Below are positions 10,170 through 18,197 of a stretch of DNA of 51,848 nucleotides, in pieces. The notes beneath the pieces were generated by a model, which ran no database searches, was not told the origin of the DNA, and was given only the letters and a program-made list of their open reading frames with translations. Location: positions 6,249 through 58,096 of the forward strand of contig PLED01000111.1 in the NCBI GenBank assembly GCA_003136355.1. Direction: 5' to 3'. This DNA comes from Vulcanimicrobiota bacterium (GTDB lineage: Bacteria > Vulcanimicrobiota > Vulcanimicrobiia > Vulcanimicrobiales > Vulcanimicrobiaceae). Every line of letters begins with the position of its first letter. Position 1 is the stretch's first letter. Position numbers and translations under genes: made by a program.

Positions 10170-10870
10170 TCGATCAAACCCTTTTCGGCAGCGTATGCGA
10201 TCAGCGAATCGGGATCATCAACGGAATCGAGTGAAGGTGTGTCGGGAACTACTCTTCTCTTTACGTTCGTGACCTCTCTCTTAGTCTGGTCTCTTTGAAT
10301 GGTATCTGCTACCAGGGGGGCGGTGGTTGATTCGCCCGTGGTAGACTTTGCCACCGGTGGGACGGTAATTCTTACCACCCCTTGCTCCGATTCGTGGAGC
10401 GCTGCTTCGCAAGTCGGCGGGGGCATCAACCAAAAAAGATTCACTCCGCCGGGGCCGCCTGCGATATCGACTACGAGCGCGCCAATGGCTCTCAAGTCTT
10501 CGAGCGCGTGCTGTACTGCTCGAACGTCAATCCCGCCGCAATCGCGTGCGACTGTTTCGATCTTTGGATAGCAGCTTCCGCGATCCGGATCGACGCGCGA
10601 CGACAAGGCGATCAGAGCGCGAATAGCCGTCCCATCAAGCCGCCGGCCCGTCTGGGGGTGCCGCGCCTGGAGCCATCCAAAATCCACGAGCGCGTATCGA
10701 TGCGCCGGATTGAGGTGCGCGTGGTGTTGCCGTGGACCGAGCTTTTTCCGCTTCGCAGGTCGTTTCTTTGCCCGAGCTCGCCCCCCGTTTTCAACCGAGC
10801 CGGTCGGCGTGATATCCTGGTGCTGCAAGTTCGTTGCGGCGGCGCCTGCCAGCGCCGCTTTTCTTTTCAC
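10166..10870 (-). CDS. Helix-turn-helix replication-initiator-like protein
   Basis: 234 residues with a basic N-terminus (KKRPAKRKK). A winged helix follows at about residues 65-145: LDGTAIRALIALSSRVDPDRGSCYPKIETVAR then AVQHALEDLRAIGALVVD. This is the arrangement of phage replisome-organiser and plasmid Rep HTH domains (HTH_36-like). The C-terminus is polar and variable. It lies between the Xis-like gene (42 bases upstream) and the CHC2 gene (overlapping), forming a leftward excision-replication operon. The exact family is not settled; a transcriptional regulator is the alternative. Confidence 0.65.
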   Translation of the reverse strand: MKRKAALAGAAATNLQHQDITPTGSVENGGRARAKKRPAKRKKLGPRQHHAHLNPAHRYALVDFGWLQARHPQTGRRLDGTAIRALIALSSRVDPDRGSCYPKIETVARDCGGIDVRAVQHALEDLRAIGALVVDIAGGPGGVNLFWLMPPPTCEAALHESEQGVVRITVPPVAKSTTGESTTAPLVADTIQRDQTKREVTNVKRRVVPDTPSLDSVDDPDSLIAYAAEKGLIE

Positions 10871-10912
10871 TTCACGCCGAACTATCTGGCATGTGCGGCT
10901 TTGTGCGCGTTG

Positions 10913-11122
10913 TCATTCCGGCTCGCCATGTTCCGTTTGCGCCATCGCGCGCCGGAGATACAATTGCACACTTTCACGAGGAATTCTGATCGCGCGGCCG
11001 CAGCGGAAAAAGGCGATGCTTCCGTTTCGCAAGAGTTGATCGATCGTCGTTCTCGATAGGTGCAGTTCGCGCGCCAGCTCTTCTCGAGTGAGAACGGGTG
11101 GCGCTGAATCGCTAGTAGGCAT
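10913..11122 (-). CDS. Excisionase-family HTH protein (Xis/AlpA-like)
   Basis: 69 residues: LTREELARELHLSRTTIDQLLRNGSIAFFRCGRAIRIPRESVQLYL is a complete MerR-like 'HTH_17' excisionase fold with helix, helix, wing and a closing helix. The ATG at 11122 is preceded by AAGGGGGA, a good ribosome site; an in-frame extension to 11371 would run antisense through the repressor gene and is rejected. It is the first gene of the leftward operon, facing the repressor across a 58-base gap with a palindrome. Likely role: bends attachment-site DNA for excision and may regulate its own promoter. Confidence 0.85.
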   Translation of the reverse strand: MPTSDSAPPVLTREELARELHLSRTTIDQLLRNGSIAFFRCGRAIRIPRESVQLYLRRAMAQTEHGEPE

Positions 11123-11141
11123 TTGTGAGTCCCCCTTGGCC

Positions 11142-11170
11142 TTGACAATACGCCACGGGTTTGGAATACT
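11142..11170 (+). promoter_or_regulatory. Promoter of the repressor-integrase operon
   Basis: TTGACA at 11142-11147 (perfect -35), 17-base spacer, AATACT at 11165-11170 (-10). The predicted start of transcription is near 11177, only about 4 bases before the ATG at 11181, so the messenger would be nearly leaderless, as for some phage repressors. Confidence 0.7.
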
Positions 11171-11192
11171 GCAATTGGATATGGTATTCCAA
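11161..11192. promoter_or_regulatory. Operator-like perfect inverted repeat
   Basis: TTGGAATAC (11161-11169) and GTATTCCAA (11184-11192) form a perfect 9-base inverted repeat, 14 bases apart. It covers the -10 box, the predicted transcription start and the ATG of the repressor gene, and sits in the promoter space of the divergent Xis operon. This is the expected place for autoregulation. Confidence 0.7.
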
Positions 11193-12047
11193 AAGCGAGA
11201 CTCGCGACGTAGCAGGCCCACGGCTTGGGGGCAGTCTGCAGCGAAGATTCTCCGCGTTGCTCGTGTCGACCAAACAGTGATCGCGAATGATGCCGGCGTT
11301 ACGAAGCAGCACTTGAGCAACTGCCTCAACGGCTGGCGCGAGCCGTTTGAGGAGACGCTGCAGCGGATCAATAGCGCGATCGCGCGGCGCGCAGGCCATC
11401 CGCCCGTCGAAGATTATCTCAACTTCGAGGCGGCCGTGTTCCAAGAAGAGCTCGGCATCGAGGCTTTAGCGAAAGGCGCTTCGCGGTGCCTTCGGTGGTA
11501 CGGCAGCTTTTTCCAACGGGACGCCATCGAGCGCACTATCGAGAGCATAAGCGCGCTTGGCGACGCGAAGGCGCGAAAGCATTTTGTTAGCATCAACCGC
11601 GCGCTCCGACGCCTTATCGTTGCAGAGTTGTTCCCTCCAACGAGTCCTGTCGGTTTCACCTGCGTTTATGATGCACTAGCGACGACCGGCATCGATCTCG
11701 AGGAGATCGTCTCCGAACGGTGCGCCGCGCAGCTTGCCTGGGAGCGTTTCGAGTGGACCGTGCAGCGCGAGCTAATCGCCCAAAACCCGCGCGCTCCGGC
11801 GAACGAGCGTCTTGCCGCGATGCGGCGCATAGTCAAGGCCCTCGGGGAGCACGTTCTCGCGGTCGTGGAAGTATCAACCGAGGAGAACGGCTTGCGTAAG
11901 GTGACGGTGCCTGAGTTTGGCAAGCTGGTCAGCCACTTTTACGGCGATCCCCGCGCAGCGTGGAAGACGTTCATGCCGCAGACGGTGGTGAAGATCACCA
12001 AGTTTAATACCGCGTCGGCACCAACAAGAAAGACACGAAAGGACTAA
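11181..12047 (+). CDS. XRE-type repressor-like regulator with large C-terminal domain
   Basis: 288 residues. The N-terminal HTH is at about residues 20-65 (RVDQTVIANDAGVTKQHLSNCLNGWREP), followed by about 200 residues of mainly helical sequence that I do not recognise. ATG at 11181 is chosen because it starts right after a consensus promoter; upstream codons overlap the Xis gene. The stop lies 2 bases before the integrase ATG, so the two form an operon. By position (divergent from Xis/Rep, palindrome on its own promoter) it should be the element's master repressor. The C-terminal domain could sense an inducer; no LexA-like S24 protease motif is seen. Confidence 0.7.
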   Translation: MVFQKRDSRRSRPTAWGQSAAKILRVARVDQTVIANDAGVTKQHLSNCLNGWREPFEETLQRINSAIARRAGHPPVEDYLNFEAAVFQEELGIEALAKGASRCLRWYGSFFQRDAIERTIESISALGDAKARKHFVSINRALRRLIVAELFPPTSPVGFTCVYDALATTGIDLEEIVSERCAAQLAWERFEWTVQRELIAQNPRAPANERLAAMRRIVKALGEHVLAVVEVSTEENGLRKVTVPEFGKLVSHFYGDPRAAWKTFMPQTVVKITKFNTASAPTRKTRKD

Positions 12048-12049
12048 TC

Positions 12050-13273
12050 ATGCCTGCTCAAACGATCGACGCTCGCCTAACGATCCGCACGAATCCCGAT
12101 GGATCGCCTCGTCTCGTTCACGGCAAGAAGGTTTGGACGGCTCGCGTCAGCCGCGGCTTCGGCGTCGACGGCCAGCGCAAGCAGAAGCGTTTTACGTGCA
12201 TGAGCAACAACGCGAAAGAGGTGCAGCGAGCGTTCGAAGCGTGGGTCGCGAAACTCGACCACGGCGGCGACGTCGAGCCCTCGAAGCTCACCGTCGCGAA
12301 GTATTTTCAGGATTGGGTCAACGCGGCAAGGACGCGCTTCGCCGGCACGTCCTATACCCGCTACGAGAATATTTTCCGGAACCACGTCACCCCGAAACTC
12401 GGCGCGATCGCCATGCAAAAGCTTACCGCGCGACACCTCAACCGCGCGTATTCCGAATGGCGCGAAGCTGGACTTTCCGAACAGACGGTCACGCATCACC
12501 ATCGTTTCATCCATCGCGTGCTCGCACAGGCCGAGCGCGAAGGCGTCGTGCGGCAGAACGTCGCTGCCAAGGCTGACAAACCGAAACCCGCCGAGAGCGA
12601 ACGTCGTGCGCTCACCGTTGACGAACTTGACCGCCTATTTAAGGCGGCGCACGGAACGCGGCTCTATCCGCTCGTTGTCCTAGCTGTTGCGACCGGATGC
12701 CGGCGCGGTGAATTGTTGGGCGCGAAATGGGCCGACCTTGACGTGGCCGAAGGCGTGCTCCACGTGCGCCGATCGCTCGAACAGTACCGCGTCCCGCGCA
12801 CCGTCAATGGCAAGCCGATGCTCGACGCGAAGGGGAAGCAGATCTTCGATACAATCGTTTCCGAGAAGCCGCCCAAGAACGGCAAGGCGCGAGCGGTTGC
12901 ACTCACGCAAGGTGCGCTCAACGCTCTTCGCGCCCACCGGATTGCGACCGCAGAGAAGCAGCTCCCGAGCGCCAATGCGTATATCTTCCCTGACGTCGAC
13001 GGCGTTTCGACCTGGGTCCCGCACAAGGTCACCGACGCGTTTCGCGATCTCGCTCGCAAAACGCAGGTCGCCGGGGTATCGTTCCACAGCCTGCGGCATA
13101 CCGCAGCGACGTTGTTGATTGCGAGCGGGTGCGACGTGCGGACGCTACAAGAGCAGCTCGGACACAGCGTTCCGGCGACGACGCTACGGCTTTACGTGCA
13201 TACGTCGGTCGACAACCAAAAGCGTGCCGTCGCAAAGCTCGACAACATGCTTCCGATCGCTGCGAGGCGATAA
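12050..13273 (+). CDS. int: Tyrosine integrase of the element
   Basis: 407 residues. An arm-binding-like N-terminus (KKVWTARVSRGFG) is followed by a SAM-like core-binding domain (about 75-175) and the catalytic domain with the full set of residues: R in ATGCRRGEL (about 218), H346-x-x-R349 in HSLRHT, H372 in LGHS, and nucleophile Y382 in LRLYVHTS. The enzyme cuts and joins attP with the chromosomal attachment site, here presumably selC. It follows the repressor gene by two bases. It appears intact, so the element may still be able to excise. Confidence 0.96.
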   Translation: MPAQTIDARLTIRTNPDGSPRLVHGKKVWTARVSRGFGVDGQRKQKRFTCMSNNAKEVQRAFEAWVAKLDHGGDVEPSKLTVAKYFQDWVNAARTRFAGTSYTRYENIFRNHVTPKLGAIAMQKLTARHLNRAYSEWREAGLSEQTVTHHHRFIHRVLAQAEREGVVRQNVAAKADKPKPAESERRALTVDELDRLFKAAHGTRLYPLVVLAVATGCRRGELLGAKWADLDVAEGVLHVRRSLEQYRVPRTVNGKPMLDAKGKQIFDTIVSEKPPKNGKARAVALTQGALNALRAHRIATAEKQLPSANAYIFPDVDGVSTWVPHKVTDAFRDLARKTQVAGVSFHSLRHTAATLLIASGCDVRTLQEQLGHSVPATTLRLYVHTSVDNQKRAVAKLDNMLPIAARR

Positions 13274-13296
13274 TAAGTGCTCCGCTGGACCGAGCG

Positions 13297-14475
13297 ATGC
13301 CGCTAAATCTCTTTCACGATCGTCTTGAAGGCGAGACCTACGAAGATGTGTTCACCGTGCTCGCGGCCATCAATGAGGAGACCTCGCGCCTTGAATTCAA
13401 GCGCGAATTAGATTTCGGCGACGTGACCAAGGAGGTCGTCGCCTTTGCCAATGGTGAGGGTGGCATCGTCGTTGTGGGGTTTTGCGACCCAGCTGTTGGC
13501 AAACCGCTGAAACCCTTCAGCAGCGGCCCCGCCACAGCCGATCCCGACCGCTTGCGCGTCGCCAGCAAGGTTCAAGCGAAGATTTACCCGAGCGTAGCGC
13601 TTGAAGTTTTCGGTTACAAGCGCGCCGATGGCGCACACGGCATGCTCGTCATTCGCGTCCCCGCGAGCATTCAAGCACCGCATGAATGGCTCGACCAACG
13701 CGGGCGCTTCCCTGTCCGACGCGGCGCGCAGATCGATTATCTAACGCTGCGCGAAATCGAATACTTGCTGGCGCGCCGCGACAGCCACGGTACTATGGGG
13801 CTCGATCTCGGTCGGTCGACTCCGTGGATGAACTTCGATCGCAGCAGCCAACGACTATTTGTTGGCGCGCGCGTTTCTCCAGAAAGGCCATCATCGGTTC
13901 GGGTATTGACCAAAAGCATTCAGAAGCCCATAGAGGCAGCTATTCGGTCCTTACCCGGCCTCGAAAAGACATCTGTTTTGACGCTGATGAACAGCATTCT
14001 CTTTATGCAAGATCCTGACACTCGGCCCAGTGACGCAGCGCAAATGATGGATTGGGAGATTGAACATCGCTTTTGCAGCGTCAGCGTTGACGGCATGGTT
14101 GAGGTGCGCTTTCCGCAAGACAAAAGCAGACTTGCTTACCAGCTGTACCGAGCGCTGTGCGACAGTTACGCCGCCGCCAATAGCGCTCTCCTCAGCCTAG
14201 GCGGCGGTCCGCGCATTTCGGGGACGTTCGCCTACAAGCTAAACAAAACGCCGGACCTCGGCCCCTTTCCGATCGGCGAGGATGGTGAGCTCCATTTCGA
14301 TGCCGATTTGTCCCGCGACAAACCCAGCGACGTGTTTCCAGAACTTTTGGTTTATGCGATGCGACAGGCCGGCGAGCTCGGGGATTACGACGAGTTCACC
14401 GGCGCTTTGGAGCATTTATGGTTGAGCAAGTATCTTCAGCCGCGTGGTCTCAACGACATGCGCGATTTGTGGTAG
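13297..14475 (+). CDS. AlbA_2 (Schlafen-type) putative DNA/RNA-binding protein
   Basis: 392 residues. The N-terminal AlbA_2 domain is plain: ETSRLEFKRELDFGDVTKEVVAFANGEGGIVVVGFCD (about residues 22-58), then PxGAPHEWLDQRGRFPVRRGAQ-like sequence. The rest (150-392) is not recognised. AlbA_2 proteins bind nucleic acids and are often found in defence islands, sometimes with helicase or HTH partners. ATG at 13297 lies 23 bases after the integrase stop; an upstream in-frame extension overlaps the integrase and is not conserved. Possible defence gene; mechanism unknown. Confidence 0.75.
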   Translation: MPLNLFHDRLEGETYEDVFTVLAAINEETSRLEFKRELDFGDVTKEVVAFANGEGGIVVVGFCDPAVGKPLKPFSSGPATADPDRLRVASKVQAKIYPSVALEVFGYKRADGAHGMLVIRVPASIQAPHEWLDQRGRFPVRRGAQIDYLTLREIEYLLARRDSHGTMGLDLGRSTPWMNFDRSSQRLFVGARVSPERPSSVRVLTKSIQKPIEAAIRSLPGLEKTSVLTLMNSILFMQDPDTRPSDAAQMMDWEIEHRFCSVSVDGMVEVRFPQDKSRLAYQLYRALCDSYAAANSALLSLGGGPRISGTFAYKLNKTPDLGPFPIGEDGELHFDADLSRDKPSDVFPELLVYAMRQAGELGDYDEFTGALEHLWLSKYLQPRGLNDMRDLW

Positions 14476-14555
14476 TCCTGTCATCTTTGAACACGGCGCG
14501 ATTTCCATCATGCTATCCAAAGTAACATTCACCTAAGTCGGAACCAGACGGGGGG

Positions 14556-15116
14556 ATGGCGCAAATGCCCGACGATCGACCAGAAGAGAATCTGAAAGAA
14601 ATCCTTGAGCGCTGGTGGCAGCGCTTTCAATTCGCTATTGGTTTTTGGCATGAGCCACCGCAAGAACGGTTTCGCGAGCACTATGAGACCTTCAACGACC
14701 TCATCGCGATAATCGTCACGGCGTCATTCATCGAGACGCTCCTTTATATCGGCGTACAGTTCACCGGCTTCGACGTGAAAGCGGGCGAGCGTAAGCGAAT
14801 CACGCTGTGGCCACTCATCGGTGAGGCAAAGGAGCGTGCGGTCATCGACGAGACGCTCGCTAAACTATTGTATCTCGTAAACGATATGCGCAACGGCGCG
14901 GCTCATGATCCCGACTACAAGCTCACGAACGAAGTGGTCCAGACTCTCTACGATCGGTTACCGCAAAGCGAAAAAAATGCGCTGCAGCCGGCATTTCGGA
15001 ACATCTTGCCAGAGCCAACAATGGACATTGTTGCGCGCCTGACGTTTGAGCGAATCCTGAGCATGGCTTACGCTGCTGTCGCGGCCGCGCAAGAACGAAT
15101 GCTCGACGAGCCGTAG
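14556..15116 (+). CDS. HEPN-like helical protein
   Basis: 186 residues, nearly all helical. The segment LLYLVNDMRNGAAHDPDYKLTNE has R-N-G-A-A-H, matching the R-x4-H motif of HEPN ribonuclease domains and of the related DUF4145/MltR-like helical families. A hydrophobic helix (IAIIVTASFIETLLYIGVQF) precedes it. HEPN proteins are commonly RNases in toxin-antitoxin and phage-abortive systems, but non-catalytic relatives are frequent, so catalysis is only a possibility. It lies 80 bases after the AlbA_2 gene, same strand. A second ATG at 14565 is an equally good start. Confidence 0.6.
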   Translation: MAQMPDDRPEENLKEILERWWQRFQFAIGFWHEPPQERFREHYETFNDLIAIIVTASFIETLLYIGVQFTGFDVKAGERKRITLWPLIGEAKERAVIDETLAKLLYLVNDMRNGAAHDPDYKLTNEVVQTLYDRLPQSEKNALQPAFRNILPEPTMDIVARLTFERILSMAYAAVAAAQERMLDEP

Positions 15117-15128
15117 ACATCTCCACAC

Positions 15129-15356
15129 CTATCTCCCACGCTCGACAGCATCGAGGATCGACTGCAACTTCGTACCGAGAGCAGCAGCAATGCGCGATGC
15201 GACCTCAATGGAGACCGATCTGGTTCCGCGCTCGACATCCGCATAGTAGCGCCCGCTAATACCGGCCTCATGAGCTGCAGCCGCTTGCGTCAGTCCGATA
15301 GTTTTGCGGCGTGTTCGTATCGCGCGCCCCAGACTTGAGGGCATCCACGTCTGCAT
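15129..15356 (-). CDS. Small Cro/C1-type (XRE) HTH regulator
   Basis: 75 residues: LGRAIRTRRKTIGLTQAAAAHEAGISGRYYADVERGTRSVSIEVASRIAAALG is a complete XRE HTH. Start ATG 15356 or 15344. A longer in-frame reading to 15566 has no conserved sequence. Convergent with the HEPN-like gene (12 bases between stops) and downstream of the membrane zinc-ribbon gene on the same strand. It could control that gene, as an antitoxin or C-protein-like regulator. Confidence 0.8.
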   Translation of the reverse strand: MQTWMPSSLGRAIRTRRKTIGLTQAAAAHEAGISGRYYADVERGTRSVSIEVASRIAAALGTKLQSILDAVERGR

Positions 15357-15553
15357 AATGACGAGGACGAGAAACGCGCGTGGCCCGTCTAGATTTGAGA
15401 GACTAGTGTACGCATTGGGGACGCTATTGAATTCCGAATCCCACGATGTAGCAGTGCACAAAAAGAGTCCGCCCACAAGATGCAGGCGAACTCCGGATTT
15501 TAGGTTGCCGCCAAGTAAAATCAGGCGGCTGCGCACGCTCTGATGATAGGCGC

Positions 15554-15586
15554 GCTGCCTGTCCAAGTATGGTAAATAAAGGCAGC
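15554..15586 (-). terminator. Possible stem-loop after the membrane zinc-ribbon gene
   Basis: GCTGCCT (15554-15560) and AGGCAGC (15580-15586) form a perfect 7-base inverted repeat with a 19-base loop, 21 bases beyond the stop of the leftward gene. There is no clean T-run, so intrinsic termination is uncertain. Confidence 0.3.
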
Positions 15587-15606
15587 CTTGTCAATCCTTC
15601 CGTGGC

Positions 15607-17007
15607 TCAGGATGGCAAAGCGCCGTTCCCGCCGGGTGGCTCGGAAGGGACAGGCGACTCTACCTGCACGGTAGGCAGCATAGCGGCAAGTTCTCGTCGC
15701 AGGACTTCAACGGCGCCTGGAAACGTTGAACCGAACCGGTTTTGAGCAAGTTCAACCGCATCCTCCAACGCAAACTCACCACTATTGCATAGGGTCCAAA
15801 CGAATGATCGAGCATATGCTGTCAGCAGGCTCCCCTCGGTCAGCTGGTTCAGATAGCGGCCGTCGAAACTAGCGTCGCCATCTGGAAATATGAACCCGTG
15901 ATTTCTATATACTGCGTTGAAGAATTCGCGCACAACGGTGTTGCTCAGGCCGGTTGATTCTGCCGAGCGAAACGACTCTTCAAGAAGTCGACGCGGTGTT
16001 TTCTCGCTCGGAGTCAGCCCGTTATCTATTGAGACGATAACTGAAATCAACTTCGTTAGGTGCTCCGGCTCTATCCATCTTTTGGACACCATAGCTTTGG
16101 ACCCGGAAGAGTCGCGGTTGATCCCTCGGCGAGCCGACGCACCAGGCGAATCGCGCTTGACTATCAGCCGGTTGCCGGCCGCGCTATGGACGTTGTAGCG
16201 GACGGCGCACTGATCGCAAATACGCAACACGGTCTGGCCCAATCGGTCTTTCATTTCGAACGTATCGTCTCTATGGCAATTCGGACACGGAACGGTAACA
16301 GTCCGTCGGCTTGACGGCTCCGGGATCGGGAAAGCCGACGACCGCGATAGCAACGCGATTTTTCTCTCTGTATCAGCAGCGATTTTTTCTACCTGCGCCT
16401 GCAATGCGGCGAGTTCCTCATCGGAGCTGGTTTGGTTCATTTCACTTTGGATTTTAGTCGTTTCTTTTATTGCCTCTGCACGAGTGATGGCGATCTGTCC
16501 CATCAGATCCTCGTATTGCGCCAGCGCATCGCCTATGACGCCGCCGATAGCTCCTAGCGAGGAAGCTGCCATTGCATCAAAGACAGAGAGGGTCTCCTCA
16601 ATATGCTCTAAGATGTGCGCGCTTGAGGAATCTCTGCGAACGCCTGAACGCTCGTTGTTCTTTTCGTCAACCCAATCTGCGAGCGTCTCAATTTGTCGCT
16701 TCAGCAACATGATCCCACTTGCGATCTGAACCCCCTGATCACGGAGCTGTTGGCTTGACGCGCGCCCGGCATACATCTTGGATATCTGCCAAGAGGCAAA
16801 AATGGAAGCGGCGGTAAGAACGGCAGTTATAAGGCCGATCTCCCTTTGTGTCACTCCGGGAGTCATCAGCATTCTGGCCATCCAAATTACTACGATGGCC
16901 ATCAACACCACGAACCCTAGTTGGAGCGAATTAGCGATTAGGTAGTCCCGAATCGCTACCCGCGAACTAGCGGTCCAGTCGTTGGTCCGAGGGGGAATAG
17001 AATCCAT
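15607..17007 (-). CDS. Membrane-anchored coiled-coil zinc-ribbon protein, unknown
   Basis: 466 residues. Two membrane helices (about 31-50 and 62-78) are followed by a long coiled coil (about 85-215, rich in E/K/Q with heptads). A zinc ribbon CPNC ... CDQC lies at about 238-268, and a helical C-terminal domain (about 320-440; WIEPEHLTKLISVIVSIDNGL and YLNQLTEGSLLTAYARSFVW) is one I do not recognise. ATG at 17007 is chosen because AAGGTG sits 3 bases upstream; the GTG two codons earlier is too close to it. The layout (membrane anchor, coiled coil, nucleic-acid or protein-binding ribbon) suits a membrane-linked effector or sensor. It is inside the element beside an XRE gene. Function unknown. 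Confidence 0.75.
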   Translation of the reverse strand: MDSIPPRTNDWTASSRVAIRDYLIANSLQLGFVVLMAIVVIWMARMLMTPGVTQREIGLITAVLTAASIFASWQISKMYAGRASSQQLRDQGVQIASGIMLLKRQIETLADWVDEKNNERSGVRRDSSSAHILEHIEETLSVFDAMAASSLGAIGGVIGDALAQYEDLMGQIAITRAEAIKETTKIQSEMNQTSSDEELAALQAQVEKIAADTERKIALLSRSSAFPIPEPSSRRTVTVPCPNCHRDDTFEMKDRLGQTVLRICDQCAVRYNVHSAAGNRLIVKRDSPGASARRGINRDSSGSKAMVSKRWIEPEHLTKLISVIVSIDNGLTPSEKTPRRLLEESFRSAESTGLSNTVVREFFNAVYRNHGFIFPDGDASFDGRYLNQLTEGSLLTAYARSFVWTLCNSGEFALEDAVELAQNRFGSTFPGAVEVLRRELAAMLPTVQVESPVPSEPPGGNGALPS

Positions 17008-17128
17008 GTTCACCTTCTTGTCAGAGCCTTGAATTTACAGCCGCATTAGCGCGAGTTCGGCACTAACGAAGGCGATATAGTCAAAATTGGCTTTCGGTAA
17101 GCGAAAACCGGGTCCCCGCGGATGCCAT

Positions 17129-17154
17129 AAGGAGGCTCCGAAACGGGCCTCCTT
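17129..17154. terminator. GC-rich hairpin between divergent genes
   Basis: AAGGAGGC (17129-17136) and GCCTCCTT (17147-17154) form a perfect 8-base stem with a 10-base loop. It lies upstream of both neighbouring genes, so it may be a barrier or regulatory stem rather than a simple terminator; no T-run follows. Confidence 0.35.
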
Positions 17155-17218
17155 GCTTACGTTAATCGAATTAAAGCGCTTCTAAAACCTCGCTCGCGCG
17201 GTCTGTTATACTGCGAAC

Positions 17219-17662
17219 ATGGAGGGAGAACGGCAGCAGCATAAACGACCGCCGACAACTGGAACACGCAAAGGCAACGGTGTGGGATGGGGCGGCGAGG
17301 CTAAGGGATGCGGCAACGGCAAGAAGCGACACGACTTCGGAGGCAAGGCTGGTCCCGGCCGCGGACACTACTCGATCGAGGGCGAGGCTCGCGTCGCGCG
17401 TCACGAGCGTCACGCCGAAGAGATGCGCGAGATACTGTACGAGGTCGCACACACGGCGGAGCAGCCGAGTCTGCAGATTCAGGCAGCGGATAAGCTCCTC
17501 AACCGAATCGAAGGCTTGCCGGTCGCAAAGGTCGTCACAGCGGAGACGGACCCGTATTCGCGGATGAGCGAAGAGGAGGTTGCAGCCGAAATTGAACGCA
17601 CCCGCGCAAAGATCGAAGCGTTTGAGCGGTTAAAGCGGGCCGACAATCCCAGAGCCGAATGA
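17219..17662 (+). CDS. Small-terminase-like phage protein
   Basis: 147 residues. A Gly/Lys-rich N-terminus (GNGVGWGGEAKGCGNGKK) is followed by a helical part ARHERHAEEMREILYEVAH ... AADKLLNRIEGLPVAKVVTAET ... MSEEEVAAEIERTRAKIEAFE. The 'LxRxxGxPxxxV ... LS/MSEEEL' end is familiar from phage small-terminase-like and DUF5681-like packaging proteins; this is recall, not a search. TATACT at 17207-17212 would place transcription start at the ATG, giving a leaderless message. Its stop overlaps the next gene's ATG (ATGA). If it is terS-like it fits a satellite hijacking helper packaging. Confidence 0.5.
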   Translation: MEGERQQHKRPPTTGTRKGNGVGWGGEAKGCGNGKKRHDFGGKAGPGRGHYSIEGEARVARHERHAEEMREILYEVAHTAEQPSLQIQAADKLLNRIEGLPVAKVVTAETDPYSRMSEEEVAAEIERTRAKIEAFERLKRADNPRAE

Positions 17663-18021
17663 CGGCAGGTCCGAAAATGGGCGCAAGTCCCGAAGTGCCG
17701 AAAACCTTGCGCGCTGCTTACCGATACGCAACAATGAAAACGCGCCGGCGCGCGCTTGTTGCCGAGGCACGGTTGTGGCTCTATCGATTCCGAAAACATC
17801 AACAACCCTTGAAACAATATCGACCGACACCCTTTTGGTCGTCGGCCCAAACCTATCTTCAGTTAATTGTAGGCGTCGAGGCCGCCGCTTTACTGTTCAT
17901 CGTCTTGGTTATTAATCACGCATCACTTGTTTTCGCCGGCACGTTATCTACGATTTCTCTACTCGCGTTGTCTATTTTGCAAGAACGGAGGCTCCGCCGG
18001 GGGCCGTTGTCACGCGCATAG
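17659..18021 (+). CDS. Small two-helix membrane protein
   Basis: 120 residues. A basic N-terminal part (RAAYRYATMKTRRRALVAEARLWLYRFRKHQQ) is followed by two adjacent membrane helices (about 68-86 and 90-107) and a short basic tail. The ATG overlaps the preceding stop by four bases, so it is coupled to the small-terminase-like gene. No family recognised. Holin-like or membrane-perturbing activity is conceivable, but nothing proves it. Confidence 0.55.
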   Translation: MTAGPKMGASPEVPKTLRAAYRYATMKTRRRALVAEARLWLYRFRKHQQPLKQYRPTPFWSSAQTYLQLIVGVEAAALLFIVLVINHASLVFAGTLSTISLLALSILQERRLRRGPLSRA

Positions 18022-18197
18022 CGCCTGGGCGTTTTTGCCTCGCGCGACCGGACGGCGCGCTAGACTAATTGCGTTATGGTACATTTACAATGCACCACGG
18101 TTCGCCATGAACCACAAAGCCTCGATCGCGCGCTCACGGAAAGCCGTCGGTGACCCTCGGTAACCCTACTTGGCCGATTCGATTCCCGTTCTTGTCC

